In this document: positions 42,443 through 51,251 of the stretch, in pieces
How positions within the stretch are numbered: the first letter of the stretch is position 1
Layout of the letters: each line of letters begins with the position of its first letter
Assembly: GCF_003030345.1 (NCBI RefSeq)
Contig: NZ_CP028158.1
Coordinates: 1,674,001 to 1,738,000 of the forward strand
Origin: Plantactinospora sp. BC1
GTDB taxonomy: Bacteria; Actinomycetota; Actinomycetes; Mycobacteriales; Micromonosporaceae
Reading direction: 5' to 3'
DNA length: 64,000 nucleotides
Program-made: the position numbers and the translations under genes
The notes under the pieces: model-generated
Seen by the model: only the letters and a program-made list of their open reading frames with translations
Database searches by the model: none
What the model was told of the DNA's origin: nothing

Positions 42443-43090
42443 TCAGCCGGATGCCGGGCGGAGACCCGCCCGCAGGCCGCTGGCGTGCCGCTCCCGGACC
42501 GCCCGGGACGCCTTTGCCGGTGACCCGGCGTCGAACGGCGGCTGTGGGTCGTATTCGATGGCGAGCTGGATTGCCTCGGCGGTGGTCCGGTCGGCGAGCC
42601 GTGCGGCCAGGGTGAGTGCCATGTCGATTCCGGCGGAGACCCCGGCCGCGGTGAGCAGTCTGCCGTCCTCGACCACCCGTCGCGCCGAGTAGGTCGCGCC
42701 GAAGGAGGCCAGCCGCTCCGCGCTCCGCCAGTGCGTGGTGGCGGTACGGCCGCGCAGCAGTCCGGCGGCGCCGAGCAGCAGCGAACCGGTGCAGACCGAC
42801 GTCGTCCACCGGGTGCCCTCGTGCACCCGCCGGATCCACTCCGGCAGTGGCCCGCCGGCCAGGTGAGCGTCGACGCCGGGGCCGCCGGGCACCACGAGTA
42901 CGTCACAGGAGTCGACGTCGTCCAGCGCGACATCGGCCGTCAGGGCGAGGCTGCCGACGTTGTTCCGGACCGGTCCGGTACTGGTCGCCGCGAAGACCAC
43001 CTCGGCCCCGGGCAGCAACTTGAGTACGTCGTACGGCCCGACGGCGTCGAGGGCGGTGAACCGGTCGAAGAGCGGGATCACGATACGCAT
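42443..43090 (-). CDS. DJ-1/PfpI superfamily protein (isonitrile hydratase-like)
   Basis: The 215-residue protein has a single DJ-1/PfpI domain: MRIVIPLFDRFTALDAVGPYDVL at the start, VLVVPGGPGVDAH, the nucleophile elbow TTSVCTGSLLLGAAGLL with its Cys near residue 99, and LLTAAGVSAGIDMAL. The elbow and following THW match the subgroup that includes isonitrile hydratase and the sensor halves of GlxA regulators. Actual activity is unknown. It lies 13 bp downstream of the GlxA-type regulator gene, which makes the regulator its probable controller. Confidence 0.85.
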   Translation of the reverse strand: MRIVIPLFDRFTALDAVGPYDVLKLLPGAEVVFAATSTGPVRNNVGSLALTADVALDDVDSCDVLVVPGGPGVDAHLAGGPLPEWIRRVHEGTRWTTSVCTGSLLLGAAGLLRGRTATTHWRSAERLASFGATYSARRVVEDGRLLTAAGVSAGIDMALTLAARLADRTTAEAIQLAIEYDPQPPFDAGSPAKASRAVRERHASGLRAGLRPASG

Positions 43091-43103
43091 CGCGGAGGTC
43101 CTC

Positions 43104-44054
43104 TCAGCCGAAGTGTTGGCGGTACCGGCCGGGGGTGACCCCGACCGTGCGCCGGAAGCGACGGTGCATCGTCTCGACGGTGCCGAATCCGCAGCGCCGG
43201 GCGATCGACCCGAGCGGGGTGTCGGTGGTTTCCAGCAGGCGACGGGCGGCCTCGACCCGGGCCGCCTCCACGTACGCGGCCGGGGTCTGCCCGGTCTGCG
43301 CGCTGAACACCCGGGCGAAGTGCCGCTCGCTCATCCCGACCCGGGCGGCCAGGATGGGCACCGTGAGGTCGTCGGCGAGGTGCTCGACCACCCAGTCCTG
43401 GAGCTGGCGCAGCCCGCCACGGGCCGGCCGCTGCGCGGCGAGCTGGGTGCTGAACTGGGCCTGGCCGCCGGGACGCTGGACGAACATGACCAGTCGGCGG
43501 GCGATGGCCCGGGATGTCTCGGCTCCCCGGTCCTGTTCGACCAGGGCGAGCGCGAGGTCGATTCCGGCGGTGACCCCGGCGGAGGTCCAGACGGCACCGT
43601 CCCGGACGAAGATCGGATCCGGTCGTACGGTCACCGCCGGATACCGGCGGGCCAGTTCGGCGCAGCTCCCCCAGTGCGTGACCGCCTGCCGACCGTCGAG
43701 CAGCCCGGCCTCGGCCAGCAGGAACGCCCCGCTGCACACCCCGGCCACCCGGCGGGCCCGGCCGGCGGCCGAGCGGAGCCAGTCGGTCAACCGACGGTCG
43801 GCGCACGCCCCGACCCGGCCGGCGCCACCGACCACCACCAGTGTGTCGATTGGCCCGACGCACTCGTCGATGCCGAGGTCCGGCGTCACGGTGAGGCCGC
43901 CGCTGGCGGTGACCGGCCCGGGCAGCGGTGCGACGGTCTCCAGCCGGTAGCCCGGCGCCAGCCGTTCGGCCTGCGCGAACACCTCGTGCGGACCGGTCAG
44001 GTCGAGCACCTGGAACCTCGGGAAGATCACGAAAACGATACGGCGGTCGTCCAC
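43104..44054 (-). CDS. GlxA-type AraC-family regulator with DJ-1 sensor domain
   Basis: The regulator of about 316 residues has an N-terminal DJ-1/PfpI-like ligand domain (RIVFVIFPRFQVLDLTGPHE, VAGVCSGAFLLAEAGLLDG, WTSAGVTAGIDLALALVE) and a C-terminal AraC/XylS double helix-turn-helix (VPILAARVGMSERHFARVF, then GSIARRCGFGTVETMHRRF). Such proteins activate neighbouring catabolic genes. GTG 44054 was chosen because family homology begins at its second or third codon; ATG 44117 is an alternative. It is co-directional with the DJ-1 gene and divergent from the dipeptide operon. Confidence 0.9.
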   Translation of the reverse strand: MDDRRIVFVIFPRFQVLDLTGPHEVFAQAERLAPGYRLETVAPLPGPVTASGGLTVTPDLGIDECVGPIDTLVVVGGAGRVGACADRRLTDWLRSAAGRARRVAGVCSGAFLLAEAGLLDGRQAVTHWGSCAELARRYPAVTVRPDPIFVRDGAVWTSAGVTAGIDLALALVEQDRGAETSRAIARRLVMFVQRPGGQAQFSTQLAAQRPARGGLRQLQDWVVEHLADDLTVPILAARVGMSERHFARVFSAQTGQTPAAYVEAARVEAARRLLETTDTPLGSIARRCGFGTVETMHRRFRRTVGVTPGRYRQHFG

Positions 44055-44231
44055 CCGTCCATCGTTTCCACCGGGTGGACGTGGCGGCAATGACACGGTA
44101 CTGACGATTTCGGCCATCCCCGCTGGTGGGCGACGGCGCGCCACATCGCCCCCAACAACTTCCCAAATTTTGGGTCGGGGCCCGTGTCAGCGGTCGGCCG
44201 AACGGATTCGCCCGCCGGTCCGATCGGCAGT

Positions 44232-44240
44232 GGTCTGACC
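44232..44240. promoter_or_regulatory. Upstream GGTCTGACC dyad
   Basis: This 9-bp odd palindrome followed by TCC matches the promoter-proximal site (44440-44451) at 11 of 12 positions. It is a possible auxiliary operator for a GntR/HutC regulator. Confidence 0.4.
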
Positions 44241-44436
44241 TCCGAAAGGTCGCTCTTCGACTCGCCGGCGGGCCGGTCCCGACTGGGGCCACGCTGTCGA
44301 CGCCGGGCGATTCCCGCCGGGCCACGGCTTTTACCAGCAGATTTCTGACGCGTCGGTGACGAGGCGCGGCAGATAACGGTCAGGTTACGAGATCTTCCCA
44401 ATGCGCAGCGAGTTCACGTACGGTCCCGGAAAGGCA

Positions 44437-44451
44437 GGAGGTCAGACCTCC
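44437..44451. promoter_or_regulatory. 15-bp palindrome upstream of the peptide operon (GntR/HutC-like operator)
   Basis: GGAGGTC-A-GACCTCC is a perfect 7-bp dyad 38 bp before the first dipeptidase start. The GGTC/GACC core resembles sites of HutC-subfamily GntR repressors, and such a regulator is encoded at the operon end (54577). Binding is inference. Confidence 0.5.
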
Positions 44452-44489
44452 ATCCTCATCCCTCTGAGTGTTCCGAGGTGAGCTGACCA

Positions 44490-45692
44490 GTGCAGGAACG
44501 TGCTTCCCGCTATACGGGATACCGGTCGTTCGACTATCTGACCCCGCAGGTCGACTTCAAGGTGTTCGACCTCGCCCCACAACTCGGCCGGGTGCCCGCG
44601 CACGACCTCGGCCTGACCGACGAGCAGGCCGACCGGGTAGCCCGGCTGCTGCGCGAGCAGACCGCGATCTCGCTGCACGAGCACCCGAAGATCCTGCCGG
44701 CCGACGTGACGCAGTTGCGGGACTACAACCGCACCGGACGCAACTCCTTCGGCTTCGAGGGACTGGCCCGGTCCGGGATGACCGCCGTGTTCGACAACTT
44801 CATGAACGGCACCGGCTGCGTCACCAGCGAGCACGCCTGGAAGTGGGACGACGTCATCTACGACATCGGGCTGCGCTTCGCCGACATCGCCAAGCAGGAC
44901 TACGTGGTGGTGGCGACCAGCCTGGAAGAGATCTTCACCGCCAAGCGGAACGGCCAGCTCGCCCTGGTGGCCGGGCTGGAGGCGGCCACCATGATCGAGA
45001 ACGAGCTGGACCGGATCGACATCCTCTACGGCTTCGGCGTACGCCAGATGGGCATCGCGTACAGCCAGGCGAACATGCTCGGCTCGGGGCTCTCCGAGGA
45101 TCGCGACGGCGGGCTGACCCACTTCGGCCGGCGCGCGGTCGACCGGATGAACAAGCTCGGCATCGCCATCGACGTCTCGCACTCCGGCGACCGGACCTCG
45201 CTGGACGTGATCGAGGCGAGCCGGGTACCGGTCTTCATCACCCACGCCGGCGCCCGCGCCGTCTGGGACACCCCCCGGATGAAGCCGGACGACGTGATCC
45301 GGGCCTGCGCGGAGCGCGGCGGTGTGATCGGCATCGAGGCCGCCCCGCACACCACGCTCTCGCAGGCGCACCCGCACCACTCCATCGAGTCGGTGATGGA
45401 CCACTTCGTCTACTGCGTCGACCTGGTCGGCATCGACCACGTGGCGTTCGGCCCGGACACCAACTTCGGTGACCACGTCGGGCTGCACGACAGCTTCACC
45501 GGCCACCTGGCGATCGGCAAGGCGCACGGCGCCGTCGACCACCCCCGGGTGCCCTACGTCTCCGGCCTGGAGAACCCGGCCGAGTGCTTCAGCAACATCG
45601 TCGGCTGGCTGGTCACGCGCGGCTACTCCGACGACGAGATCGCCAAGGTCATCGGCGGCAACATCATTCGCGTTCTTCGGGAGGTTTGGTGA
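44490..45692 (+). CDS. Membrane dipeptidase (M19/renal dipeptidase family), paralogue 1
   Basis: The 400-residue amidohydrolase-fold enzyme is predicted to cleave dipeptides, possibly with D- or dehydro-residues, as known for family M19. Candidate metal residues are His in SLHEHPKILP, Glu in AGLEAAT, His in DVSHSGDRT, His in ITHAGAR and Asp in FGPDTNFGD. The first site reads HxH where most M19 enzymes have HxD. There is no signal peptide, so it is cytoplasmic, acting on imported peptide. It opens the transporter operon and its TGA overlaps the binding-protein GTG. About 70-75% identical by eye to the paralogue at 53265. Confidence 0.85.
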   Translation: MQERASRYTGYRSFDYLTPQVDFKVFDLAPQLGRVPAHDLGLTDEQADRVARLLREQTAISLHEHPKILPADVTQLRDYNRTGRNSFGFEGLARSGMTAVFDNFMNGTGCVTSEHAWKWDDVIYDIGLRFADIAKQDYVVVATSLEEIFTAKRNGQLALVAGLEAATMIENELDRIDILYGFGVRQMGIAYSQANMLGSGLSEDRDGGLTHFGRRAVDRMNKLGIAIDVSHSGDRTSLDVIEASRVPVFITHAGARAVWDTPRMKPDDVIRACAERGGVIGIEAAPHTTLSQAHPHHSIESVMDHFVYCVDLVGIDHVAFGPDTNFGDHVGLHDSFTGHLAIGKAHGAVDHPRVPYVSGLENPAECFSNIVGWLVTRGYSDDEIAKVIGGNIIRVLREVW

Positions 45693-47326
45693 GCAGGACA
45701 TTTTCCGGCCGTACCCGCCGGTGGCGGGTCGCGGTCGCGCTCGGCGCGGCGGTCGCACTCGGCCTGTCCGGGTGCGGGCTCAACGAGGACAACTCGTCGT
45801 CCGGGGAGAACTCCGGCGGCGGTGACGTGCTGCGGATCGGCACCACCACCGACGTGTCGAACTTCAACCCGCTCCAGTCGCTGAGCAAGACCGACTCCTG
45901 GATCCTCAACGCGATGTACCCGCACCTGCTGCGGATCGACGAGAACGCCAAGAAGGCGCCGGAGCTGGCCAAGGAGTACACCTACGAGAACGGCGGCAAG
46001 ACCGCCGTGTTCCACCTGCGCGACGACTTCACCTGGACCGACGGCAAGCCGGTGGTGGCCGAGGACGTCAAGTTCAGCGCCGAGTCGATCATGAAGTACA
46101 AGCTCGGCAACGTGGCCGCCAAGCTGACCTGGGTCACCTCGATCGAGGCACCCGACGCGACCACGGTGAAGTTCCACCTCTCGCAGCCGTACGCGCCGTT
46201 CGCCGAGGGCGTCGGGTTCTGGATGTCGATCGTGCCGAAGCACGTCTTCGAGGGCGCCGGTGACCTGTCGAAGTTCGCCAACGACTCCGACTGGGTCGGC
46301 GCCGGGCCGTTCGTGCTGGAGAGCGCCACCAAGGGCCAGCGGTACGTGATGAAGCGCAACGACAGGTACCCGCTGGCGCCCGGCGGCAAGCCGGCGGTCG
46401 GCAAGGTCGAGTTCCGGCTCTACCCGGACGTCAACACGATGATGCTGGCGCTGCGCAACGGCGACATCGACCTGATGGGCACCCCGGTCCCGGCGTCGGC
46501 GGCGAAGACCTTCGCGAACGACTCGAAGATCAAGCTGGCCAAGGTCGGCGCCCTCGGTTTCGCCCACCTGACCTACAACATGAACAACAAGGACCTGGCC
46601 AAGCAGGAGGTCCGGCAGGCCCTGTCGATGGCGGTGGACACCAAGTCGATCATCTCGTCGGTGCTCCAGGGTGACGCCCAGGAGATGTCCGGGCCGATCT
46701 CGCCGATCTTCGCCGACTACGACAACACCGAGATCCAGCCGTACCCGTTCGACCCGGCCGGGGCGAAGGCGAAGCTGGCGGCGGCGGGCTACTCCGACCG
46801 CGACGGTGACGGCCTCTTCGACGGCCTCGACCTCGGTGTCGCCTGCGACCAGTCGAACGCCAACATCACCCGGGTGGTCCAGCTCTTCCGGGAGAGCGCC
46901 GCGAAGGCCGGCATCAAGCTGACCAACGAGTGCGTGGAGCGGAACACCTTCCTCTCCCGCACCAAGGACGGCGAGTACGACATCGACGCGTCGCAGTGGG
47001 GCGTCTTCGACAACCCGATGGACCAGTTGCGCAGCACCTACCTCTCCAGCAACCCCGGCGGGATCAACTACAACCTGCTCAAGTCGCCGGAGATGGACCA
47101 GCTGATCAACGACGCGGCGGCCACCACCGACCCGGCGGCGTTCGCCACGAAGATCAAGAACATCGACAAGGTGGTGCACGAGCAGGCGTACCTGACGCCG
47201 CTCTACGTGGAGAACTTCCAGTTCGCCTACAACGCCAGCAAGTTCACCGGCTTCGTGGCCTCGCCGTCCGACCTGCTCGGCATGGTCACCGCCTACTCGC
47301 TGGCCCAGGTCAAGCCGGTCGGCTGA
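45689..47326 (+). CDS. ABC transporter peptide-binding lipoprotein (family 5)
   Basis: The 545-residue extracellular solute-binding protein of the oligopeptide/dipeptide class has a signal with RTRRWRVAV and lipobox GLSGC, followed by a Ser/Gly-rich tether and the type-C fold (VLRIGTTTDVSNFNPLQS; LRDDFTWTDGKPVVAEDVKFS; VPKHVFE; RQALSMAVDTKSIIS). It delivers substrate to the DppBC-like permeases encoded next. An acidic DRDGDGLFDGLD segment resembles a calcium-binding loop inserted before the second lobe. GTG 45689 overlaps the dipeptidase stop (GTGA) with GGGAGG upstream, indicating coupling of import and hydrolysis. Confidence 0.93.
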   Translation: MSRTFSGRTRRWRVAVALGAAVALGLSGCGLNEDNSSSGENSGGGDVLRIGTTTDVSNFNPLQSLSKTDSWILNAMYPHLLRIDENAKKAPELAKEYTYENGGKTAVFHLRDDFTWTDGKPVVAEDVKFSAESIMKYKLGNVAAKLTWVTSIEAPDATTVKFHLSQPYAPFAEGVGFWMSIVPKHVFEGAGDLSKFANDSDWVGAGPFVLESATKGQRYVMKRNDRYPLAPGGKPAVGKVEFRLYPDVNTMMLALRNGDIDLMGTPVPASAAKTFANDSKIKLAKVGALGFAHLTYNMNNKDLAKQEVRQALSMAVDTKSIISSVLQGDAQEMSGPISPIFADYDNTEIQPYPFDPAGAKAKLAAAGYSDRDGDGLFDGLDLGVACDQSNANITRVVQLFRESAAKAGIKLTNECVERNTFLSRTKDGEYDIDASQWGVFDNPMDQLRSTYLSSNPGGINYNLLKSPEMDQLINDAAATTDPAAFATKIKNIDKVVHEQAYLTPLYVENFQFAYNASKFTGFVASPSDLLGMVTAYSLAQVKPVG

Positions 47327-47361
47327 CCGGCGCGACGAGGTAGAAGGGAGGGGTCCCCCAC

Positions 47362-48315
47362 GTGGCACGCTTCATGCTCAACCGGGCGCTGAAGGCCGTA
47401 CTGACCGTCTGGATAGCGATCACCGCGACGTTTTTCCTGCTCCGGTTGCTGCCGGGGGACCCCACGACCCTGATGGTCGAGGGGGACATGACGCCGGAGA
47501 TGCGGGCGGCGCTGCTCGAGACGTACGGGCTGGACCGGCCGCTGCTGGAACAGTACGTCTCGTACCTGCGCGAGCTGCTGCACGGCAACTTCGGCATCTC
47601 GTTCCGGCAGATCCAGCCGGTCACCGACATCCTGCTCGACCGGCTGCCCTGGACCCTGCTGCTGGCCGGGGTGGCGTTCCTGCTCACCATCGCCGTCGGC
47701 ATCCCGATCGGGGTCTCCGCGGCGGCACACCGGGGCCGCTGGCCGGACAAGCTGCTCCAGGGCTTCGGCATCGCCGGGCACGCCCTCTTCGTGCCCAGCG
47801 TGGCGATGCTGCTGCTGGTCTGGCTCGGCGCCCGGCTCGGCTGGTTCCCGATCGGCGGGGCGATCGACCCCGACACCCGGGGCCTGGCCGCGTACCTGAG
47901 CCTGGCGCACCACCTGGTGCTGCCGGTCGCGTCGCTGGTGCTGGTGCAACTCGGCCCGTACGCGCTGACGCTGCGGACCAACCTGATCGACGTACTCGGC
48001 GAGGACTACATCCGGGCGGCCCGGGCCCGGGGGCTCTCCGGCCGGCGTCGACTGTGGAAGCACGGCCTGCGTAACGCGATCCTGCCGGCGCTGACCCTGA
48101 TGGGGCTGCAACTCGGCACCCTGGTCGGCGGCGCCGTGCTCACCGAGACCGTCTTCGCCTATCCCGGCGTCGGCCGGCTGATCTTCGAGGCGGTCGGGCA
48201 ACGCGACTATCCCGTCCTGCAAGGAGCGTTCATCATGCTCGCCATCACCGTGGTGGTCGCCAACGCGCTCACCGACCTGCTCTACGCGGTCCTCAATCCC
48301 CGGATCCGGCTATGA
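47362..48315 (+). CDS. Peptide ABC transporter permease, DppB-like
   Basis: The 317-residue membrane protein has six helices. The N-terminal block (AVLTVWIAITATFFLLRLLPGDP, LLEQYVSYLRELLHGNFGIS) and the EAA loop (EDYIRAARARGLSGRRRLWKHGLRNAILP) are diagnostic of the first permease of Dpp/Opp systems. It starts at GTG 47362 with an AGAAGGGAGG region ahead and overlaps the next gene as ATGA. Confidence 0.94.
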   Translation: MARFMLNRALKAVLTVWIAITATFFLLRLLPGDPTTLMVEGDMTPEMRAALLETYGLDRPLLEQYVSYLRELLHGNFGISFRQIQPVTDILLDRLPWTLLLAGVAFLLTIAVGIPIGVSAAAHRGRWPDKLLQGFGIAGHALFVPSVAMLLLVWLGARLGWFPIGGAIDPDTRGLAAYLSLAHHLVLPVASLVLVQLGPYALTLRTNLIDVLGEDYIRAARARGLSGRRRLWKHGLRNAILPALTLMGLQLGTLVGGAVLTETVFAYPGVGRLIFEAVGQRDYPVLQGAFIMLAITVVVANALTDLLYAVLNPRIRL

Positions 48316-49205
48316 GTGCGCCGTTGGTGACCGAGGCGGAGGCGGCGGCGACCGCCCCGGCGGCGGAGCCGACCCTGGCCCGCTCGGCGTGGCGGACGTT
48401 CTTCCGGCAGCCGTCCGGGCTGCTCGCCGCGATCGTGCTGGCCGTGATGGTGCTGCTGGCGGTCTTCGCGCCGCTGATCGCCGACGAGCCGGGCGGGACC
48501 AGCCCGGACGTGCTCCAGTCCCCCTCCGGCGGGCACCTGTTCGGCACCGACGACCTCGGGCAGGACATCTTCGCCCAGGTGGTCTGGGGCACCAGGACCA
48601 GCCTGCTGATCGGGGTGGCGGCCTCGCTGATCGCGATCGTGCTGGGTACGGCGATCGGGCTCGCCTCGGCGTACTTCCGCCGGGTCGACGCGGTCGGCAC
48701 CGTCGTCACCGACGTGATGCTGGCGCTGCCCACACTGCCACTGATGATCATGTTGGCCGCGATCGTCAACCCGAGCGTCTGGACGCTGACCGTGATCATC
48801 GGCGTCTTCGCCTGGCCCGAGGTGGCCCGGCTGATCCGCTCGCAGGGGCTGGTGGTCAGCGCGATGCCGTACATCGACGGCGCCCGGGTGCTCGGCGCCA
48901 CCGGCTGGCGGATCGTCACCCGGGAGATCATGCCGGCGGTGGTACCGCTGATCGTGGTCAGCGTGCTGCTCACCGCCTCCCGGGCGGTCATCTCCGAGGC
49001 CGGGCTGAGCTTCCTCGGCCTCGGTGACCCGGACGCCTGGTCGTGGGGGCGGATCCTGCTCAACGCCCAGCGCAGCGGCGTGGTCGCCATCGCCTGGTGG
49101 CAGACCCTCTTCCCGTCGCTGGCCATCCTGCTGCTGGTACTCGCCGCGACGGTCGCCGGCATGCGGTTCAACGACATCCGAGACCCCCGCCGGAACGGAG
49201 GCTGA
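48312..49205 (+). CDS. Peptide ABC transporter permease, DppC-like
   Basis: The 297-residue second permease carries an N-terminal cytoplasmic segment, the FGTDDLGQDIFAQVVWGTRTSL motif typical of DppC/OppC and an EAA loop (PYIDGARVLGATGWRIVTREIMP). It pairs with the DppB-like subunit to form the channel. Translationally coupled by ATGA to the preceding gene and followed four bases later by the M24 gene. Confidence 0.94.
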   Translation: MSAPLVTEAEAAATAPAAEPTLARSAWRTFFRQPSGLLAAIVLAVMVLLAVFAPLIADEPGGTSPDVLQSPSGGHLFGTDDLGQDIFAQVVWGTRTSLLIGVAASLIAIVLGTAIGLASAYFRRVDAVGTVVTDVMLALPTLPLMIMLAAIVNPSVWTLTVIIGVFAWPEVARLIRSQGLVVSAMPYIDGARVLGATGWRIVTREIMPAVVPLIVVSVLLTASRAVISEAGLSFLGLGDPDAWSWGRILLNAQRSGVVAIAWWQTLFPSLAILLLVLAATVAGMRFNDIRDPRRNGG

Positions 49206-49209
49206 CCCC

Positions 49210-50385
49210 GTGCGTCTGCCCGACAGTTTCTACTCGTCCGTCCGGGCCCGGCTCGCCGACGCGCTCGACGCGCGCGGCCTCGACGGGTTCCTGGCCACCT
49301 CCCCCGCCGACGTGGCCTTCCTCTCCGGGTTCTTCTACATCGCCACCGAACGGCCGGTCTATCTCTGGATGCCCCGCCAGGGCGACCCGCTGCTGGTCAT
49401 CCCCCGCCTCGACGAGGAGTACGCCGCACAGCAGGGCGTCGGCGTCGAGACGCTGAGCTACTTCGAGTTCCCCGGCGTGGTGAGTGCCGAGCAGACCCTC
49501 GGCACGGCGCTGGCCGGCCGGATCGCGAAGCAGATCGGGGTGAGCGCCGGACTGTCGATCGGGGCGTACCGGGCGCTGTCCCGGGCGCTCGGCGGCAGCA
49601 CGCTGGTCACCACCGACGCGGTGGCGAAGCTGCGGCTGCGCAAGTTTCCCGAGGAGATCCCGTTCCACGAGGCGGCGGCCCGGATCTGCGACGAGATGCT
49701 CGCCGCCGGCCGGGAGCTGATCGCCGACGCGCTGCGCCGGGGCGCGGAACTCCCCCGCGAGGACGAGATCGCCCGGCACGTGATCGGCTACGGCACCGAC
49801 CGGATGTACGCCGACTACGACCTGGTCGTCTACACCACCAAGCTGGCCGGCGGACTGGTCTACGCCGGCCCGAACTCGGCGCTGCCGCACGGCCTGCCGA
49901 CCCGGCGACGGGTACGGCCCGGCGACACCCTGATCCTCTCCCTCGGCGCGGCGGTGGCCAGCCGGTTCGTGGAGAGCGAACGCACCTTCGTCATCGGCGA
50001 GCCGACCCCGGAACAGCGGCGCTACTACGAGGCGGACCGGGAGGCGCAGGAGGTGGGCACCCAGGCGATGCGGGCCGGCCGCACCTGCGCCGAGGTCAAC
50101 AGGATCTGCCTGGACGTGCTGCGCGGGCACGGGCTTGGCGAGTACATCCGGCACCGGCAGGGGCACGGGATCGGGTTGCAGAACCACGAGGCGCCCTGGG
50201 TCGCCGACGGCGACGACACCGTGCTGGAGCCCGGAATGCTGCTCTCCAGCGAGCCCGGCGTCTACGTACCCGGGCACGCCGGCTACCGGATCTCCGACAC
50301 CGTACTCGTCGAGGAGGCCGGGCCGCGCCGGTTGACCGGATATCCGCGCGATCTCGCGTCCAACATCATCGAGGAGGTCCGATGA
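49210..50385 (+). CDS. M24-fold (pita-bread) protein lacking most metal ligands, creatinase-like
   Basis: The 391-residue protein has the two-domain architecture of Xaa-Pro aminopeptidase and creatinase. Of the five metal ligands of active M24 peptidases only the His (RQGHGIG) and one Glu (SSEPGVY) are kept; the first Asp reads Ser (ILSLGAAV), the second Glu (VESERTF) and the final Glu Ser (YRISDTV). This pattern fits metal-independent creatinase-type C-N hydrolases better than an aminopeptidase. Chain position suggests it acts on the imported compound or its cleavage product. GTG 49210 is four bases after the permease stop; the next gene overlaps as ATGA. Confidence 0.8.
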   Translation: MRLPDSFYSSVRARLADALDARGLDGFLATSPADVAFLSGFFYIATERPVYLWMPRQGDPLLVIPRLDEEYAAQQGVGVETLSYFEFPGVVSAEQTLGTALAGRIAKQIGVSAGLSIGAYRALSRALGGSTLVTTDAVAKLRLRKFPEEIPFHEAAARICDEMLAAGRELIADALRRGAELPREDEIARHVIGYGTDRMYADYDLVVYTTKLAGGLVYAGPNSALPHGLPTRRRVRPGDTLILSLGAAVASRFVESERTFVIGEPTPEQRRYYEADREAQEVGTQAMRAGRTCAEVNRICLDVLRGHGLGEYIRHRQGHGIGLQNHEAPWVADGDDTVLEPGMLLSSEPGVYVPGHAGYRISDTVLVEEAGPRRLTGYPRDLASNIIEEVR

Positions 50386-51251
50386 CCGTCGACAGCACGC
50401 CCAGTTTCGCGGGTCGACTGAAGATCAATGGTGCCGAGCTGGTGGTCGAGGCGTTCGGCCCGGAGGACGCACCGGCGATAATCGTGCACCACGGGGCACC
50501 CGGGCTCGGCTCCCGGTCCGAGCCGAAGCGGTCGTTCGGACCCTTCGCCGACCGGTACCGGGTGATCGTCTTCGATGCGCGCGGCTCCGGCGAGTCCAGC
50601 GACGACGAGCCGTTCACCCACGCCCAGTGGGTCGCCGACGTGGACGCGATCCGGGAGCACTTCGGCTACGAGACGATCGTGATGGCCGGCGGCTCGTACG
50701 GCGGCTTCATCTCCCTCGAATACGCCGTCGCGCACCCGGACCGGGTCGCCGCGCTGATCCTGCGGGACACCGCCGCCGACAACGGGCACAACGAACTCGC
50801 GGTCGAGAAGGCGAAGAACACCGACCGTACGACGATTCCACAGTGGGCGATCGACCGGATCGGCACCGGGCACTTCGAGAGCAACGAACAGCTCCGGGAG
50901 TACTGGAAGGCGATCCTGCCGCTCTACGACCACCAGCACGACCCGGCCAAGGACGCCGCGAAGCTCGCCGCCACCCGGTTCCACTACCGGACCCACAACG
51001 CCGCGTTCGGGCAGAACATGCCACGCTACGACCTCAAGCCGCAGCTCCCCTCGATCACCTGCCCGACCCTGGTCACCGTCGGCCGGCACGACTGGCGTAC
51101 CCCGGTCGCCGCCTCGCAGGTGATCGCCGACCTGATCCCGAACGCGCGACTGGTGGTCTTCGAGCACTCCGGGCACTCGCCGCAACTGGAGGAGCCGGAG
51201 CTGTTCCAGCGCACCGTACGCGACTTCCTCGACTCGGCCGGGATCCGGTAA
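50382..51251 (+). CDS. Alpha/beta hydrolase (proline iminopeptidase-like)
   Basis: The 289-residue enzyme has an intact triad: Ser in MAGGSYGGFIS near residue 108, Asp in GRHDWRTPV and His in EHSGHSPQ. The oxyanion region HHGAPGLGS and VFDARGSGESS match the proline-iminopeptidase/amino-acid amidase branch. It has no signal peptide and is cytoplasmic. It lies inside the peptide operon, ATGA-coupled to the M24 gene, and its stop overlaps the ATPase start (TAATG). It likely performs an ester, amide or iminopeptidase step on the imported substrate; exact substrate unknown. Confidence 0.88.
   Translation: MTVDSTPSFAGRLKINGAELVVEAFGPEDAPAIIVHHGAPGLGSRSEPKRSFGPFADRYRVIVFDARGSGESSDDEPFTHAQWVADVDAIREHFGYETIVMAGGSYGGFISLEYAVAHPDRVAALILRDTAADNGHNELAVEKAKNTDRTTIPQWAIDRIGTGHFESNEQLREYWKAILPLYDHQHDPAKDAAKLAATRFHYRTHNAAFGQNMPRYDLKPQLPSITCPTLVTVGRHDWRTPVAASQVIADLIPNARLVVFEHSGHSPQLEEPELFQRTVRDFLDSAGIR

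Larger units (their letters stand above)
44055..44489. other. Divergent regulatory region ahead of the peptide operon
   Basis: These 435 bp, AT-richer than their surroundings, contain two GGTCnGACC dyads (44232 and 44440) and the operon ribosome site (GAGGTGAG ahead of GTG 44490). No gene is supported. Confidence 0.6.
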
